Of a stretch of 64,000 nucleotides of DNA, positions 1 to 10,851 are shown piece by piece. The stretch spans positions 20,105,790 through 20,169,789 of the forward strand of contig OZ020591.1 in the NCBI GenBank assembly GCA_963971535.1, written 5' to 3'. The translations under genes were made by a program, and so were the position numbers. Numbering within the stretch: position 1 is the first letter of the stretch; every line of letters starts with the position of its first letter. The notes under the pieces were generated by a model. The model was given only the letters and a program-made list of their open reading frames with translations, searched no databases and was not told the DNA's origin. The DNA is from Notolepis coatsorum. Taxonomy: Eukaryota; Chordata; Actinopteri; Aulopiformes; Paralepididae.

Positions 1-145
1 CAACAGTGCAAAATATTTCACTATAATATATTATTTCAAAGCAAAAAAAAGGAAATAAAAAAAAATTATAATTTATTTATTTAATTTTTTTGCTGCCCCC
101 TGTGCCTATGAAAATGCAATTCTTTGCCCTTAATATTTCATGTAT

Positions 146-356
146 TTTGACGTGCAAACCATGTGGCGTTTCAGCAAAAGCCAAGGTATGGCACAATTAA
201 AATGAAGCCACACATCTATCTGTCTTAACATGACAATACAAATCTATAGCTCTCTTATATTCACAATGCCTAATGCCACCAGTAAAACAACTTTTATCCT
301 ATATTCTGGTAGGTATTTCAGCACCATGGACAGAGAGAGGAGGTCTAATTATCAGA
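146..356. repeat. Unclassified dispersed repeat, left copy of an inverted pair
   Basis: The reverse complement of this stretch matches about 4252-4515 over most of its length, including a shared GTATTTTGAC block, a TTTCAGCAAAAGCCAA block and a TAATTATCA block near the inner edge. The two copies point toward each other and are about 3.9 kb apart. I see no coding potential and cannot name the family. They could be terminal inverted repeats of one larger element or two independent insertions in opposite orientation. Confidence 0.55.
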
Positions 357-419
357 CCAACACACACATTATTTACTGGGATTGAGCCCGAATACAAATA
401 TTAATTCTGGAAAGCACAG

Positions 420-806
420 ATAATGAGATGGGACACATATTCTTTTATTTTTTTTTAATCTTTTTTCCCCCCTTTTTCCCTTTTTCTCCCATCCCAATGT
501 TAGTCACATGTGTACCCAGCCCACCGCTTCTTTTCACCTGGCAGCGCGGACTCTCACTGGGAGAGTGTAACATGTGGAAGGTCACACTACCTCTCCCAGA
601 TCATTCCCTTGCACAGTGTGCAGGCGCCCCAACCGAACTTTAGGAGTTGCCGTTTACAACGACCAGGACCCACCCTCGCTGGGTTTCCCACCCGCTAACA
701 CTGCCAATTGTGTTAGTATGGACGGTCGGCCAACCCGGAAGCACCACAGCTGGATTCGATCCCACTGTCTCTGTTGTGGTAGACGGACGCTTAGTTTCCC
801 CTTTTT
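420..806 (-). mobile_element. tRNA-derived SINE relic (minus strand)
   Basis: Read on the minus strand, this stretch begins with a tRNA-like piece carrying a good Pol III B-box match (GGATCGAATCC, near 750-760). A body of about 300 bp follows, then an A-rich tail near 430-480. The A-box side of the tRNA-like head is weak or lost, so the 5' end appears truncated. The layout (tRNA-like head, body, A-rich end) is that of a SINE. The family is not identified. The short open frames here are shadows. Confidence 0.4.
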
Positions 807-829
807 CTCCAGACACACATCGTTTCAAC

Positions 830-1278
830 TACTTACACTACTCCAAATCAAGAAGAAACTTATAACTAAAGATATCTTTTGATGGTGGACATGATGCAAA
901 AACAGCCCATGAATTTCATATTTAGGCTATGAGGAATTTATGATAGAAACTAAATCTTGAACATGCACCAATTTGTAGGAGAGACATGAGCATTTTCTAA
1001 AGATTGTTTCCAGCGCGCAAATTAAGATTATTCTTAGACCTTTTCTGCTCTATCAGGGTGTCCATGGGTCATTAAAAACTTTTACTATTTAATAATACTT
1101 TTACTATTGAATATTAACATTTACTAATTAAAGGCCTTAAAAAGCATGAAATAGTCTTAAATTAAGTTAATAAATAAATATTGAGTGCTATAAACAGGGT
1201 CCTAAATTAACACCAAGCATCAAATGCCTTTAAAGTAAATTTTTACAAGATTTATAAGAGTTCGATATCACTTTACAG
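830..1278. other. AT-rich stretch, no gene seen
   Basis: No open frame, RNA gene or clear repeat structure is visible. CAGGGTCCTAAATTAACACC near 1196 resembles a hAT terminal repeat, but no partner end was found. Confidence 0.5.
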
Positions 1279-1566
1279 TAGGGGTGTAACGATTCGACCT
1301 CATAAGGATTCGATTTGATTACGATTCTTCAGGCAACGATTCAATGCATCATGAAATCTCTTCATTTGACTTCATTCGATTAATTTTCTATCAGTTAATT
1401 CCCCCCAAAAAAATAATACACAAATGTGGCTGGGGGAACTGATGCACTCAGCATGAATGGACTATAGGTCAATAAAAACAATACACACAAAAAAAACACT
1501 AAAAAAATATATATATATATATAATCGATTCTAACATATTCAAATCGATGCATCGTTACACCCCTA
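1279..1566. mobile_element. hAT-type MITE, 288 bp, with 8-bp TSD
   Basis: The ends are inverted repeats: TAGGGGTGTAACGAT on the left and its reverse complement on the right. The flanks carry an exact 8-bp duplication, CTTTACAG, at 1271-1278 and 1567-1574. An 8-bp duplication with short TIRs is the hAT signature. There is no coding capacity, so it would depend on a transposase encoded elsewhere. A second element with the same outer end lies at 46534-47856. Confidence 0.85.
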
Positions 1567-1610
1567 CTTTACAGTCTTTGGTTTTTGCTATTCATGTTCT
1601 CAAACTTTGT

Positions 1611-2422
1611 CCTAACCTGGAGACACCCTGACTGAGGGCTCTCCATGTACAGCTGTCTCCTAACCTGGAGACACCCTGACTGAGGGCTCTCCCTGTACAG
1701 CTGTCTCCTAACCTGGAAACACCCTGACTGAGGGCTCTCCCTGTACAGCTGTCTCCTAACCTGGAGACACCCTGACTGAGGGCTCTCCCTGTACAGCTGT
1801 CTCCTAACCTGGTGACACCCTGACTGAGGGCTCTCCCTGTACAGCTGTCTCCTAACCTGGAGACATCCTGACTGAGGGCTCTCCCTGTACAGCTGTCTCC
1901 TAACCTGGAGACATCCTGACTGAGGGCTCTCCCTGTACAGCTGTCTCCTAACCTGGAGACATCCTGACTGAGGGCTCTCCCTGTACAGCTGTCTCCTAAC
2001 CTGGAGACACCCTGACTGAGGGCTCTCCCTGTACAGCTGTCTCCTAACCTGGAGACACCCTAACTGAGGGCTCTCCCTGTACAGCTGTCTCCTAACCTGG
2101 AGACACCCTGACTGAGGGCTCTCCCTGTACAGCTGTCTCCTAACCTGGAGACACCCTGACTGAGGGCTCTCCCTGTACAGCTGTCTCCTAACCTGGAGAC
2201 ACCCTGACTGAGGGCTCTCCCTGTACAGCTGTCTACTAACCTGGAGATACCCTGACTGAGGGCTCTCCCTGTACAGCTGTCTCCTAACCTGGAGACACCC
2301 TGACTGAGGCTCTCCCTGTACAGCTGTCTCCTAACCTGGAGACACCCTGACTGAGGGCTCTCCCTGTACAGCTGTCTCCTAACCTGGAGACACCCTGACT
2401 GAGTGCTCTCCCTGTCTCCTGT
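1611..2422. repeat. 48-bp minisatellite, about 17 copies
   Basis: A unit containing CCTAACCTGGAGACACCCTG and GCTCTCCCTGTACAGCTGTC recurs every 48 bp, with only scattered point differences and one 1-bp deletion. Because 48 is a multiple of three, a minus-strand frame stays open through part of the array (2060-2560). That frame is a by-product and not a gene. Confidence 0.9.
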
Positions 2423-2689
2423 AATAGAGCAAACTGATGATTCGCTTCTTGCCTCCCTTGTGTATTCCCTATTCAGAATATAAATGCAAGGAACCATAGA
2501 GGCAACTCCAGGAACTCCACCAATATTTGAGCAAAAGCCAAGCTGTAAAAAGTGGGGCAATCATCAGTCCAGTCTACAAGAGGAAGTTGACTTGACTCAT
2601 TATGACAGAATGCCTTTAGGCTAAAGGTGACAGTTCTTATTTTGCATCTAGGGTGGGGATGTACCTGTTTATTTAAAAACCATGTATAA

Positions 2690-3990
2690 ACAATGAAACG
2701 GAGAACCACCGTGGTGGTGGGGCTGATCTCTAACAACGACGACAAGGCCTATCGGGAGGAGGTTGATGAACTGGTACGCTTGTGCCGGGACAACCGCCTA
2801 CTCCTGAACATTGGTAAAACCAAAGAGCTGATCGTGGATTTTAGGAGAATACAGCAGGGGACACGCACGCCGTTGTGGATAAACGGGCCTATCGTGGACA
2901 GGGTGAGCAGTTTCAAGCATAGATATATATAGAACACTAGATAGCTTAAGGCGGAGTCACCAGCGTCACTGAACCGCCGCCATCTTGGGAGGGTCAGCCT
3001 TGAGTGAGAGTGAGTGAGCTGCACAGACAAAAATACTCATAACTCGCTGAAATATTGACGGATTTACAAACGGGTTGGTTTGCTATAAACATCAAAGATG
3101 TAGTTATGATACTGCATACTTATAAAAAAAAAATCTTTTAAAGATGTTTTTTTTTACAAACCGCTTGAATCATAGCCACGTTAATAATGCTTGTAATAAA
3201 CCAAACCGTTTGTAAATCCGTCAATATTTCAGCGAGTTATGAGTATTTTTGTCTGTGCAGCTCACTCACTCTCACTCAAGGCTGACCCTCCCAAGATGGC
3301 GGCGGTTCAGTGACGTCGCTCTCCATTGGCCGGCAGCACGGGCAAGCTATCTAGTGTTCTATATATATCTATGGTTTCAAGTACCTGGGAGTCCACATCA
3401 CAGAGGACCTGACGTGGTCTACACACATAGATTCTGTGGTGAAAAAGGACGAAACAGCGCCTCTATCACCTGAGACAGCTAAGGAAGTTCAGAGTCGGGG
3501 AAGATACTCCACTCCTTCTACTCCGGGGCTGTAGAGAGCATCTGACTGGAAACATCACTGCCTGGTTTGGAAACAGCACGGCACAGGACAGGAAGGCACT
3601 CCAGAGAGTGGTGCGCTCAGCTGAGCATACTACGGGTATTTCACTACCACCCCTGCAGGTTCTATACAACAAGAGGTGCAAATCCAGAGCCTGCAGAATA
3701 ATGAAAGACTCTCACCACCCCAACAACAGCCTGTTTAAGCTGCAACAACAGAGAGACTCCGACTCAGCTTCTTCCCCCAGGCCATCAGAACACTGAACTC
3801 TCCACTCACAAATACACATGAGCACACACACACACACCACTCATGCGGCAACCGCTAAAAAAAATCACTTTAAACAAAATGTCACTTTAAAAAATAGAAC
3901 CTTTAGAAACACTTTAAAAGAAGGAGGTACTGTATAGTTTAGATACATTAAGAGTTAACATTGTAAATTGTATATTGCATAGTAGTGTAT
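2690..3990 (+). mobile_element. Non-LTR retrotransposon (Jockey group) 3' part, split by a MITE
   Basis: Two blocks encode the C-terminal part of a LINE reverse transcriptase. The first (2693-2917) reads ...LLNIGKTKELIVDFRR... up to VSSFK. The second (from about 3375) resumes with YLGVHITEDLTWSTHID and, after a frameshift, reads NSTAQDRKALQRVVRSAEHT through 3796. About 200 bp of AT-rich 3' UTR follow. The 5' end and the RT catalytic motif are absent. A 456-bp MITE separates the blocks. The protein style fits the L2/Rex1/CR1 group; the exact clade is not settled. Confidence 0.75.
2918..3373. mobile_element. Foldback hAT-like MITE, 456 bp, inserted in a LINE
   Basis: The arms are inverted repeats of about 200 bp, beginning CATAGATATATATAGAACAC and ending with its reverse complement. 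GTTTCAAG occurs on both sides (2910-2917 and 3374-3381); it belongs to the interrupted LINE codons, so it is an 8-bp target duplication. The arms include a CCAAGATGGCGGC motif close to TGACGTC. A related, incomplete copy lies at about 31694-32090. Confidence 0.85.
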
Positions 3991-4251
3991 ATAAGAACCA
4001 GTTTCTCAGGAACCTAGCATGTCTTTTTTTTACCATGCATATCTTGTGTCTTATCTATTTCATTTATTTTTGTTGTCGAGTATATTTTCACATTTATTGC
4101 TTATTTTTATTGCAAAATGATCCTGTGGACAAAAGAAATAGGAACGTAGACTGGGTCATTTGATTAAATCATTAACAGGCTTGTGAGATCATAGGAGACT
4201 AGAAATTAGGTAATTCCATATCTTACATTTTTGTGAAGTTTGAACAAATGA

Positions 4252-4515
4252 CTAATGATGATAATTAGAACTCCGCTCTCTGTCCATGTTGCTGAAATAC
4301 GTGCCAAAATCCATAGGATGAAAGGTGTTTTTACTGCTCTCTAAATTGAGAATTACATGCTAACATTAGGCATAATTGTGAATGTGGGAGAAATGTAGAA
4401 TGATTTGTATTGTCATGTTGAGAGAGAGAGATGTGTGGCTTAATTGTGGCGTACATTGGCTTTTGCTGAAACAATGCCACATAGTTTGCATGTCAAAATA
4501 CATAAAATATTTTCG
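4252..4515. repeat. Unclassified dispersed repeat, right copy of an inverted pair
   Basis: Inverted partner of the repeat at 146-356. It contains CTCTGTCCATGTTGCTGAAAT and TTGGCTTTTGCTGAAAC, which match the left copy on the other strand. No coding potential is seen. Confidence 0.55.
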
Positions 4516-4944
4516 GGATAACAGGCTGTCAGTTTTGTGCTGTAACTTTATTTATTCTGCTTTTAAAACTTCTTTGTCATCTTGAATGCATATAATTCTG
4601 GATCCTTGTTCATTAATATCTACCTAATGACTAGGATGTCTCAACAATAACTAACTCGACCAGTAACCAGTTGATATCCCCACGGATTCGAGATGTTGCT
4701 GTTCATAGCCAGCAACATGACAGTCTTTCTAGATGTTTCTAGCGAACAATTTTGATGTCCATCTCTTTGCTAACCATTGCCTGATAAAGCAATGCGAATT
4801 AAACAAACATATAATAGGAAATATATTACCTAACGTAATTAATCTATTAACGTTACAGTATAGGGTTCGAATTGGGAGTACAGGTCTAGAATCGGCTCCA
4901 GTCTGTGAGTTTGAATAAGGTCACAAAGACAAATTGTCCTGGTC

Positions 4945-5264
4945 ACTGACTCCAGATCAGCACTTCTACTTTGGGAAGCTGTGTGAGTGTGGGCCCAGAT
5001 CTCATAACACTGACTCCAGATCAGCACTTCTACTTTGGGAAGCTGTGTGAGTGTGGGCCCAGATCTCATAACACTGACTCCAGATCAGCACTTCTACTTT
5101 GGGAAGCTGTGTAGTGAGGGCCCAGATCTCATAACACTGACTCCAGATCAGCACTTCTACTTTGGGAAGCTGTGTGAGTGAGGGCCCATATCTCAACACT
5201 GACTCCAGATCAGCACTTCTACTTTGGGAAGCTGTGTAGTGAGGGCCCAGATCTCATAACACTG
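4945..5264. repeat. Tandem array, five units of about 63 bp
   Basis: ACTGACTCCAGATCAGCACT starts units near 4945, 5009, 5073, 5136 and 5198, giving spacings of 62-64 bp. The two spacings other than 64 and 63 come from small deletions in the GTGTGAGTG part. Minus-strand frames across it are repeats of one peptide and not genes. Confidence 0.9.
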
Positions 5265-5979
5265 GGAGGACAAGGTCATGCCTTGCACCACCTTCTCTGT
5301 CAGGGGCCACTGCCTGTCCTGCTGTTGTGTCATCAGCATAACCTCATCAGCTGATATTTGCATTTTACCTACATTATATATCTTTATTGGTAAAAAATAT
5401 TGTGTGAGACAAGACAATACTTATTTGTTCAGGGTGACGTTTCTAAATGAAAAAAAAAACTACAAAGAAATGTCAGTCTTAGATTAAAGTACTGTACATC
5501 AGCAGATGTATTGGAAATGTAAAGTCCCCAAATCAAAATGATTAAAACTTGGTATCTGGGCCACACATCTTAGATATTGGTTTAGCCCTACTCATAGGCC
5601 ATCTGCTTTGAGCACAGAGCTTGACTTGATAGAACAGCCATTTCCATCCAAATCACCATTTATGAATGCTCATATGGCCGGTACACCATAAAACATGTCC
5701 GCTTGTTGATGTCGTCACGGAAGTCAGTGCACGAAACTGTGTTGGCAAGGGAATCCTTCCGCAGCATGGCTCATTATTCTAGTGACGGCTGTGTTAAACA
5801 TTCACCTGTCTGAGTCTCGTGCACAGTCCACAAGTAGAACAATGTTCATTTAAATGAGTATTATCAAAGTTCTATAGCAGCCATCTTCTAATCTAGTGTA
5901 TGGAGGGAGATTACCATGGTACTGTAGGAAAGACCCATCCTATCCAATTCTGCAGTGCACACATTAATTTAGCACCCTG
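5265..5979. other. No gene seen
   Basis: Non-repetitive, AT-rich sequence with only short, unconvincing frames. I recognise nothing in it. Confidence 0.5.
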
Positions 5980-7530
5980 TCATTGCTCTGCACTATTGCA
6001 CTATTTTACTGTCTATTCTATTTTACTCTTTTTTATTATTGTCTATTTTAAAACGGCAATATAATCAAATCATTTACATTTACATTTAGTCATTTAGCTG
6101 ACGCTTTTATCCAAAGCGACTTACAAGTTCTGTGCGACAAGACAGCAAGAAGGGTATAACTCTATCAGCTGAGTAACAATGTTCATCAAAGTGTTGCGTG
6201 TTACAGTGTAGGTTAGTTTATTAGGACAAGTGCATGACATTAAGGTTAGTCGGGGTTAGATTTTTATTTTTTTTATCATTTCAGATAATGGTTGAAGAAG
6301 TGAGTCTTTAGTCGACGGCGAAAGATTGGACGGGATTCGGCTGTCCTAACTGGGATGGGTAGTTCATTCCACCATTGTGGGGCAAGGACTGAGAATAGGC
6401 GGCTTCTCTTTGATGACCCTCCGGGAGCTTGGATAGGAGTAGATCTGAGGCGGCCAGAAGATGCAGAGCGTAGGGGTCTTGAGGGTGTGTAGTTAGAGAC
6501 CATTGACCGGAGGTAGGCGGGAGCGGTTCCCTTTGCCGCACGGTATGCTGGGTCGAGGGCCTTGAAGCGGATACGTGCAGCAATGGGGAGCCAGTGCAGG
6601 TCCCTAAGAAGTGGGGTGACATGGGCCGACTTCGGTAGGTTTGAGATCAGGCGGGCCGCTGCATTTTGAATGAGTTGAAGAGGCTTGGTGGCAGTGGCCG
6701 GGAGGCCAGCTAGCAGTGCGTTGCAGTAGTCGAGGCGGGAGATGACTGTTGATTGGACGAGGAGTTGGGTGGCTTCTTTTGTCAGGAAGGGGCGTATCCT
6801 TCTGACGTTGCTCAGGAGGAATCTGCAGGTTCTGGTTGTCGCTGCGATGTGAGCAGAGAAGTTCAACTGGTCGTCGAGGACAACACCAAGGTTCTTGGCG
6901 GTCGGCGACGCGGTCACAGCTGCATTCTCGACTGTGATGGAGAGGTCGGTCAGGGGGGAGGATTTGGCCGGCAGGTGGAGCAATTCTGTTTTGCTTAGGT
7001 TCAATTTGAGGTGGTTGGTCGTCATCCAGGCGGAGATGTCGGACAGACAGGCCGAGATCCGCTCAGAGACGTGGATATCTGAGGGAGGGAAGGAGAGGAA
7101 GAGTTGAGTATCATCGGCATAACAATGATATGAGAAGCCATGAGACGTGATAATGTTACCCAGTGATTTAGTGTAGAGGGAGAAGAGAAGGGGTCCTAGG
7201 ACCGAGCCCTGGGGGACACCCGTCCGGAGGGGGCGGGTGGCCGACAGAGTCCCTCTCCATGACACTTGGTAGGAGCGGTCATTGAGGTATGATGTCAGCC
7301 ATGTCAGCGCAGATCCAGCCACTCCCATTCCTGCGAGGGCCGCAAGGAGGATCTGATGGTTGACTGTGTCGAAGGCTGCAGATAGATCTAGGAGAATCAG
7401 GACATAAATGGGATGTTGGATCCTAATGTGAAAAACTTTTTTTTGTGCCTTTCTTTTTGTCTTTGCTGCTGTAAAGCACTGCAGTTCTTGTATGAAAGGT
7501 GCTACAAATAAAGTTTGTTATTGAGTTTTG
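5980..7530 (+). mobile_element. LINE 3' UTR/tail, apparently split by a minus-strand LINE
   Basis: At 7408-7530 the plus strand reads like a fish LINE 3' end: GATCCTAATGTGAAAAAC, then CTGCTGTAAAGCACT, then TGAAAGGTGCTACAAATAAA. The same tail type recurs at 10250-10440. AT-rich sequence at 5980-6060 resembles the region upstream of such tails. The simplest reading is an older plus-strand LINE tail opened by the minus-strand LINE at 6066-7412. Confidence 0.4.
6066..7412 (-). mobile_element. 5'-truncated L2-like LINE with RT open frame
   Basis: A minus-strand frame, open from about 7412 to 6276, encodes the second half of a LINE reverse transcriptase. It begins with a LLDLSAAFDTVNH segment upstream of the first Met at 7328. 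Counting from that Met, GVPQGSVLGPLL is at residues 37-48 and the catalytic YADD at 70-73. RLDYCNALLAG and LHWLPIAARI follow in the C-terminal part. The 3' UTR ends with the fish LINE motif GACGCTTTTATCCAAAGCG (about 6100). The endonuclease and N-terminal half are missing, so it is a typical dead-on-arrival copy. The coding part is otherwise uninterrupted, which suggests a fairly recent insertion. Confidence 0.85.
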
Positions 7531-7944
7531 ACTTGTTTATTCTTTTGTGACCTTCATCTTCATTCATATTAAATACTAAGTGTCTGTACCTCCTATTTTT
7601 ATGTAGTCAATACAATGTCTGATTATATGCTTGTATTGACTCATCATGAGTGTTGTAATCTGAAATGCTGTACAGCCAATTATGGTTCCTCCCTCATAGT
7701 CAATTATTAGGTCAGTTTGGTCTTGATTGACCAAAACTGTAAGTTGATTAGTCGTAACTGAGCGGTGTTTGGGTGTATGAGGAGCCGACTACCTGACGGA
7801 CCAGGATATTTTGTGTCTGTTGCCCAGTTCACAGAATAAATCGCCCAAGACCGAGAATCAAATGTCTGTCTTTTAATAAAAATTACACAACGCAAGTAAA
7901 AGTAGGTTATAATGGTGCTGTGACCGTGCTTCTGGAATCGTCAC
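7531..7944. other. Unassigned stretch; possible LTR/primer-site relic
   Basis: No gene is seen. A polyadenylation-like AATAAA near 7836 and a TGGTGCTGTGACC motif near 7914 resemble the end of an LTR followed by a BEL-type primer-binding site. No partner LTR or coding remnant is present, so this is only a hint. Confidence 0.25.
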
Positions 7945-8065
7945 TCGTTCGACACTGTCAATTACACCATTCTGTTTGACAAGCTAAAAGCAATTGGTTT
8001 TGATAGCCTATCAGTGAGCTGGATGCAATCCTACCTGGAGGGGAGAGAACAGATGGTGGAGGTAA

Positions 8066-9052
8066 ATGGTACCCTATCCCCCCCCCCTCACAGTGAGCTG
8101 TGGTGTTCCACAAGGAAGCATACTAGGTCCGCTACTGTTCCTAATTTATGCAAATGACATGTCGTCAGCTTGTGACTGCAACTTGTTCCTGTTTGCGGAC
8201 GACTCAGCCCTGCTGGTCTCTGACAAGAACAAGTTACAGATTGAAAAAACCCTCAGCTCGGAACTAGGCAAAATCTGCATATGGATCGCTGATGACAAAC
8301 TATCATTACACATGGGCAAAACAGAGTCCATTCTCTTCGGTTCAAATAACAAACTCAGCAAGACCGACGGCTTCTCAGTTACAGTGGGTGACAATATTGT
8401 CACAAGGAAAGAAGAAATTACCTACCTGGGCTCCATCCTAGATGCAAATCTTTCCTGTGACAAAATGGCATCCAATGTAATAAAAAAAGTCAACCAACGA
8501 ACTAGATTCTTGTACCGGATCTCCTCACTGGTAAACAAGAATACCCTGAAGACTCTGGCAGGAGCACTCATTCAAGGGTACTACGACTATGCTTGCACCT
8601 CATGGTACCAAAGCACCTCAAAGGCGCTTAAAACAAAATTACAAACATCACAAAACAAACTGGTCAGACTACTACTTGACCTGACTCCTAGAACCGACCT
8701 CACCCCTGCCCACTTTGACAAACTAGGATGGCTTAGAGTAGACGACAGAGTACAGCAACTTGCAATGGGCCTGGTCTACAAGATACACTACACGACCAAG
8801 GTACCCATGTACATGTCAAAATACTTCCCAAAGGTCAGTGAATACCACGATCACAACACCAGAGGGAGCTCCACAAATCATGTTAAACCCAGATTCGGCT
8901 CAAACAAGGGACTAAACACGTTTCGCAATTATGCCACATCAATGTGGAACGCCCTACCCAAAGCTGTAAAGGAATGTGAATCACTACCCACTTTCAAAAA
9001 CACTCTCAAAGAATACCTACGGGAGACTGAAATTCGAAACTGGCCCCTGTAA
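8066..9052 (+). CDS. Reverse transcriptase, C-terminal part (LINE B)
   Basis: A 328-residue frame covering RT palm motifs and the C-terminal LINE domain. It makes cDNA at the target site in the living element. The palm motif is FADD instead of the commoner YADD. The Met used as start is internal; the true protein begins upstream, where the endonuclease and first RT motifs are lost by 5' truncation or by the C-run frame change near 8080. I place it in the Jockey group, with clade unsettled. It is not expected to be functional on its own. Confidence 0.7.
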   Translation: MVPYPPPLTVSCGVPQGSILGPLLFLIYANDMSSACDCNLFLFADDSALLVSDKNKLQIEKTLSSELGKICIWIADDKLSLHMGKTESILFGSNNKLSKTDGFSVTVGDNIVTRKEEITYLGSILDANLSCDKMASNVIKKVNQRTRFLYRISSLVNKNTLKTLAGALIQGYYDYACTSWYQSTSKALKTKLQTSQNKLVRLLLDLTPRTDLTPAHFDKLGWLRVDDRVQQLAMGLVYKIHYTTKVPMYMSKYFPKVSEYHDHNTRGSSTNHVKPRFGSNKGLNTFRNYATSMWNALPKAVKECESLPTFKNTLKEYLRETEIRNWPL

Positions 9053-9414
9053 ATGTCCTAACCCAACCCAATGTACAGTAAATGACCAAGTATGGTTTTG
9101 TCAATATTCCAATGTACAGCTTTGCTTGTACAGTTGTATAGTGTCCCACCCCACCCACCCAACCTCCTCCAATGTACAGTCCCCCCCCCCCCACCCCACC
9201 TACCCTCCAATCAGGGGCGGGGCTAGGGGGTGGCTACTTGGGCTCAAGCCCTGAATGTTTTCTGAAAAGCCCCGAATCTATTTAAAAAGATTTTTAAATT
9301 TTTTTTTGACAATTAATCATTGTTACATGAAAATATGTTTGCACCAGATTTAGCAGAAGCTCATTTCCATCTGTAGTCTATCCAGCTGCTAACTGTATTT
9401 GAGTGAGTTAAGTC

Positions 9415-9612
9415 TTGGTGTTATGGTAGACTCAGACCTAAGCTTTAAATCACAATCAACAAGTTGACAAAAACATAATTCTTCCACCTTAGAAACATAG
9501 CTAAAGTACGGCCATTTATAAATCAAAAGGACACTGAAAACCAGATCCATGCCTTTATCTCAAGCCGACTCGACTACTGTAATGCACTCCTTACCGGCCT
9601 CCCGAAAAAATA
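9415..9612 (+). mobile_element. LINE RT C-terminal fragment
   Basis: Conceptual reading gives LGVMVDSDLSFK..., then NQKDTENQIHAFISSRLDYC followed by NALLTGLPKK, a standard fish Jockey-group LINE block. It has decayed with shifts between the parts. The LINE-type tail at 10250-10440 may be its 3' end, separated by the TTAA element. Confidence 0.65.
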
Positions 9613-9740
9613 CGATGATAACTATTTTATTGCAATGCACTATTGCATTATTTTATTCTATTTTACTAACTATTTTATTGCACTGCACTATTTTACTTTG
9701 TATCAGTGATAATCAAACCGTAAACAAAGACGCCTATTAA

Positions 9741-10240
9741 CACTTTCAGCGCCAGATGGCGCTGTTTACTGTTACTGTTGAAAGGCCAGCGCCTTTTAAC
9801 ATGGGGATACGTGGCTGTGTTTGCAGGCCTAAAGCTATATTATATTTTATATTATATTATTTTATATTATAGCTATGGATCTAATAATATAGTCGATTGT
9901 CATTGAGTTTCTTCCGGTCAAGATGCAAAAAACAGATCATTTTTCCATCCATACATTTCTGTTTTATACCGTCGTGAATATGAGTGTAGTTTCAGGGTGG
10001 TCTGGTGTCATTTCCAAAATGACAGACACCAAGCCACATCGTTTCAAATGGAGTGCAATAGCGGCCGCAAGGTGTTAGGCGGCGGTATTGGACTTTTGAT
10101 ATCTCAGACCCATCCCCAGTGATAACACAGGCTGCCGGCATGTCTTTATGAATGGAAATATCGAATAAAAGAAACAACGATGAAAACCCGACTATACTCT
10201 GGTTTTCGGGGGTCCTTGCGCTCAATGTTCGGCGAGTTAA
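9741..10240. mobile_element. TTAA-type (piggyBac-like) MITE
   Basis: The left end is TTAA followed by CACTTTCAGCGCCAGATGG. The right end reaches GGCGAGTTAACCCTA, which matches the subterminal sequence of the larger element at 19916-24610. The exact outer right end seems to be lost. The interior shares TTCCATCCATACATTTCTGT and GTTTTATACCGT with the copies at 19916 and 47277. There is no coding capacity. Confidence 0.65.
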
Positions 10241-10249
10241 CCCTAGATC

Positions 10250-10440
10250 TTAGATCCTAATATGAAAAACGATGTGATTTAATGTCTTACCTTGACTTTG
10301 TCTATTTTGCTGCTATCTATTTTATGCTTTATGTCTGCACTTTATGCATTGCTCTTGATCTGCCAATGTTGTGCTAATTTTATGCCTGTCTTTTTGTACT
10401 GCTGTGAAGCACTTTGAGCTGCAATTCTTGTATGAAACAC
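10250..10440 (+). mobile_element. LINE 3' tail
   Basis: Contains CCTAATATGAAAAACGATG, CTGCTGTGAAGCACTTTGAG and TTCTTGTATGAAA, matching the tail at 7408-7530. It runs directly into the TTA microsatellite, as LINE tails often do. Confidence 0.6.
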
Positions 10441-10443
10441 AGT

Positions 10444-10444
<1 letters not shown>

Positions 10445-10540
<96 letters not shown>
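10445..10540. repeat. (TTA)n microsatellite, about 32 units
   Basis: Uninterrupted three-base repeat at the end of a LINE tail. The poly-Ile and poly-Asn open frames across it are artefacts. Confidence 0.95.
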
Positions 10541-10541
<1 letters not shown>

Positions 10542-10851
10542 AATTATTATAGTTTGCTTCATTAATTAAAGGGTGTGAATTTAAGTGTTCTCTAGTGCCA
10601 TTTGTCCGCTTTAAGGTGGTGGTATAAGTTAAAGGTTGTGGTGTGGAAGTCGCACCTATCTGGGCTAAGCCCCGGATCTCCTACGATCCTAAATCCGCCC
10701 CTGCCTCCAATGTACAGTTTCTACGTCAAATGTATATACTCTCTTTTCTGGACTCTTTTGGTATCACAAACAGTACTGTATTTGCACATCTGATATGTCA
10801 TAAATGTATAGATGTAGCAGTACTGTCTAGACTCTATCTGTATGTCATGTA

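Larger units (their letters stand above)
9212..10703. mobile_element. hAT element, 1492 bp, 8-bp TSD CCTCCAAT
   Basis: The left end is CAGGGGCGGGGCTAGGGGG and the right end is the reverse complement of CAGGGGCGGATTTAGGATC, sharing CAGGGGCGG. The 8-bp duplication CCTCCAAT lies at 9204-9211 and 10704-10711. No transposase is present. The interior holds a LINE fragment (9415-9612), a TTAA-type MITE (9741-10240), a LINE tail (10250-10440) and a TTA microsatellite, so it is itself a nest. Confidence 0.85.

Noticed and set aside
1611-2422. CRISPR-like array
   Set aside because: Units are contiguous and nearly identical with no unique spacers, and the genome is animal; it is a minisatellite.
2060-2560. 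166-residue minus-strand frame
   Set aside because: It is a 48-bp minisatellite translated in a phase without stops.
7690-7935. BEL-type LTR with primer site
   Set aside because: Only a TGGTGCTGTGACC-like motif and an AATAAA support it; there is no second LTR, no clear TG/CA ends and no coding relic.
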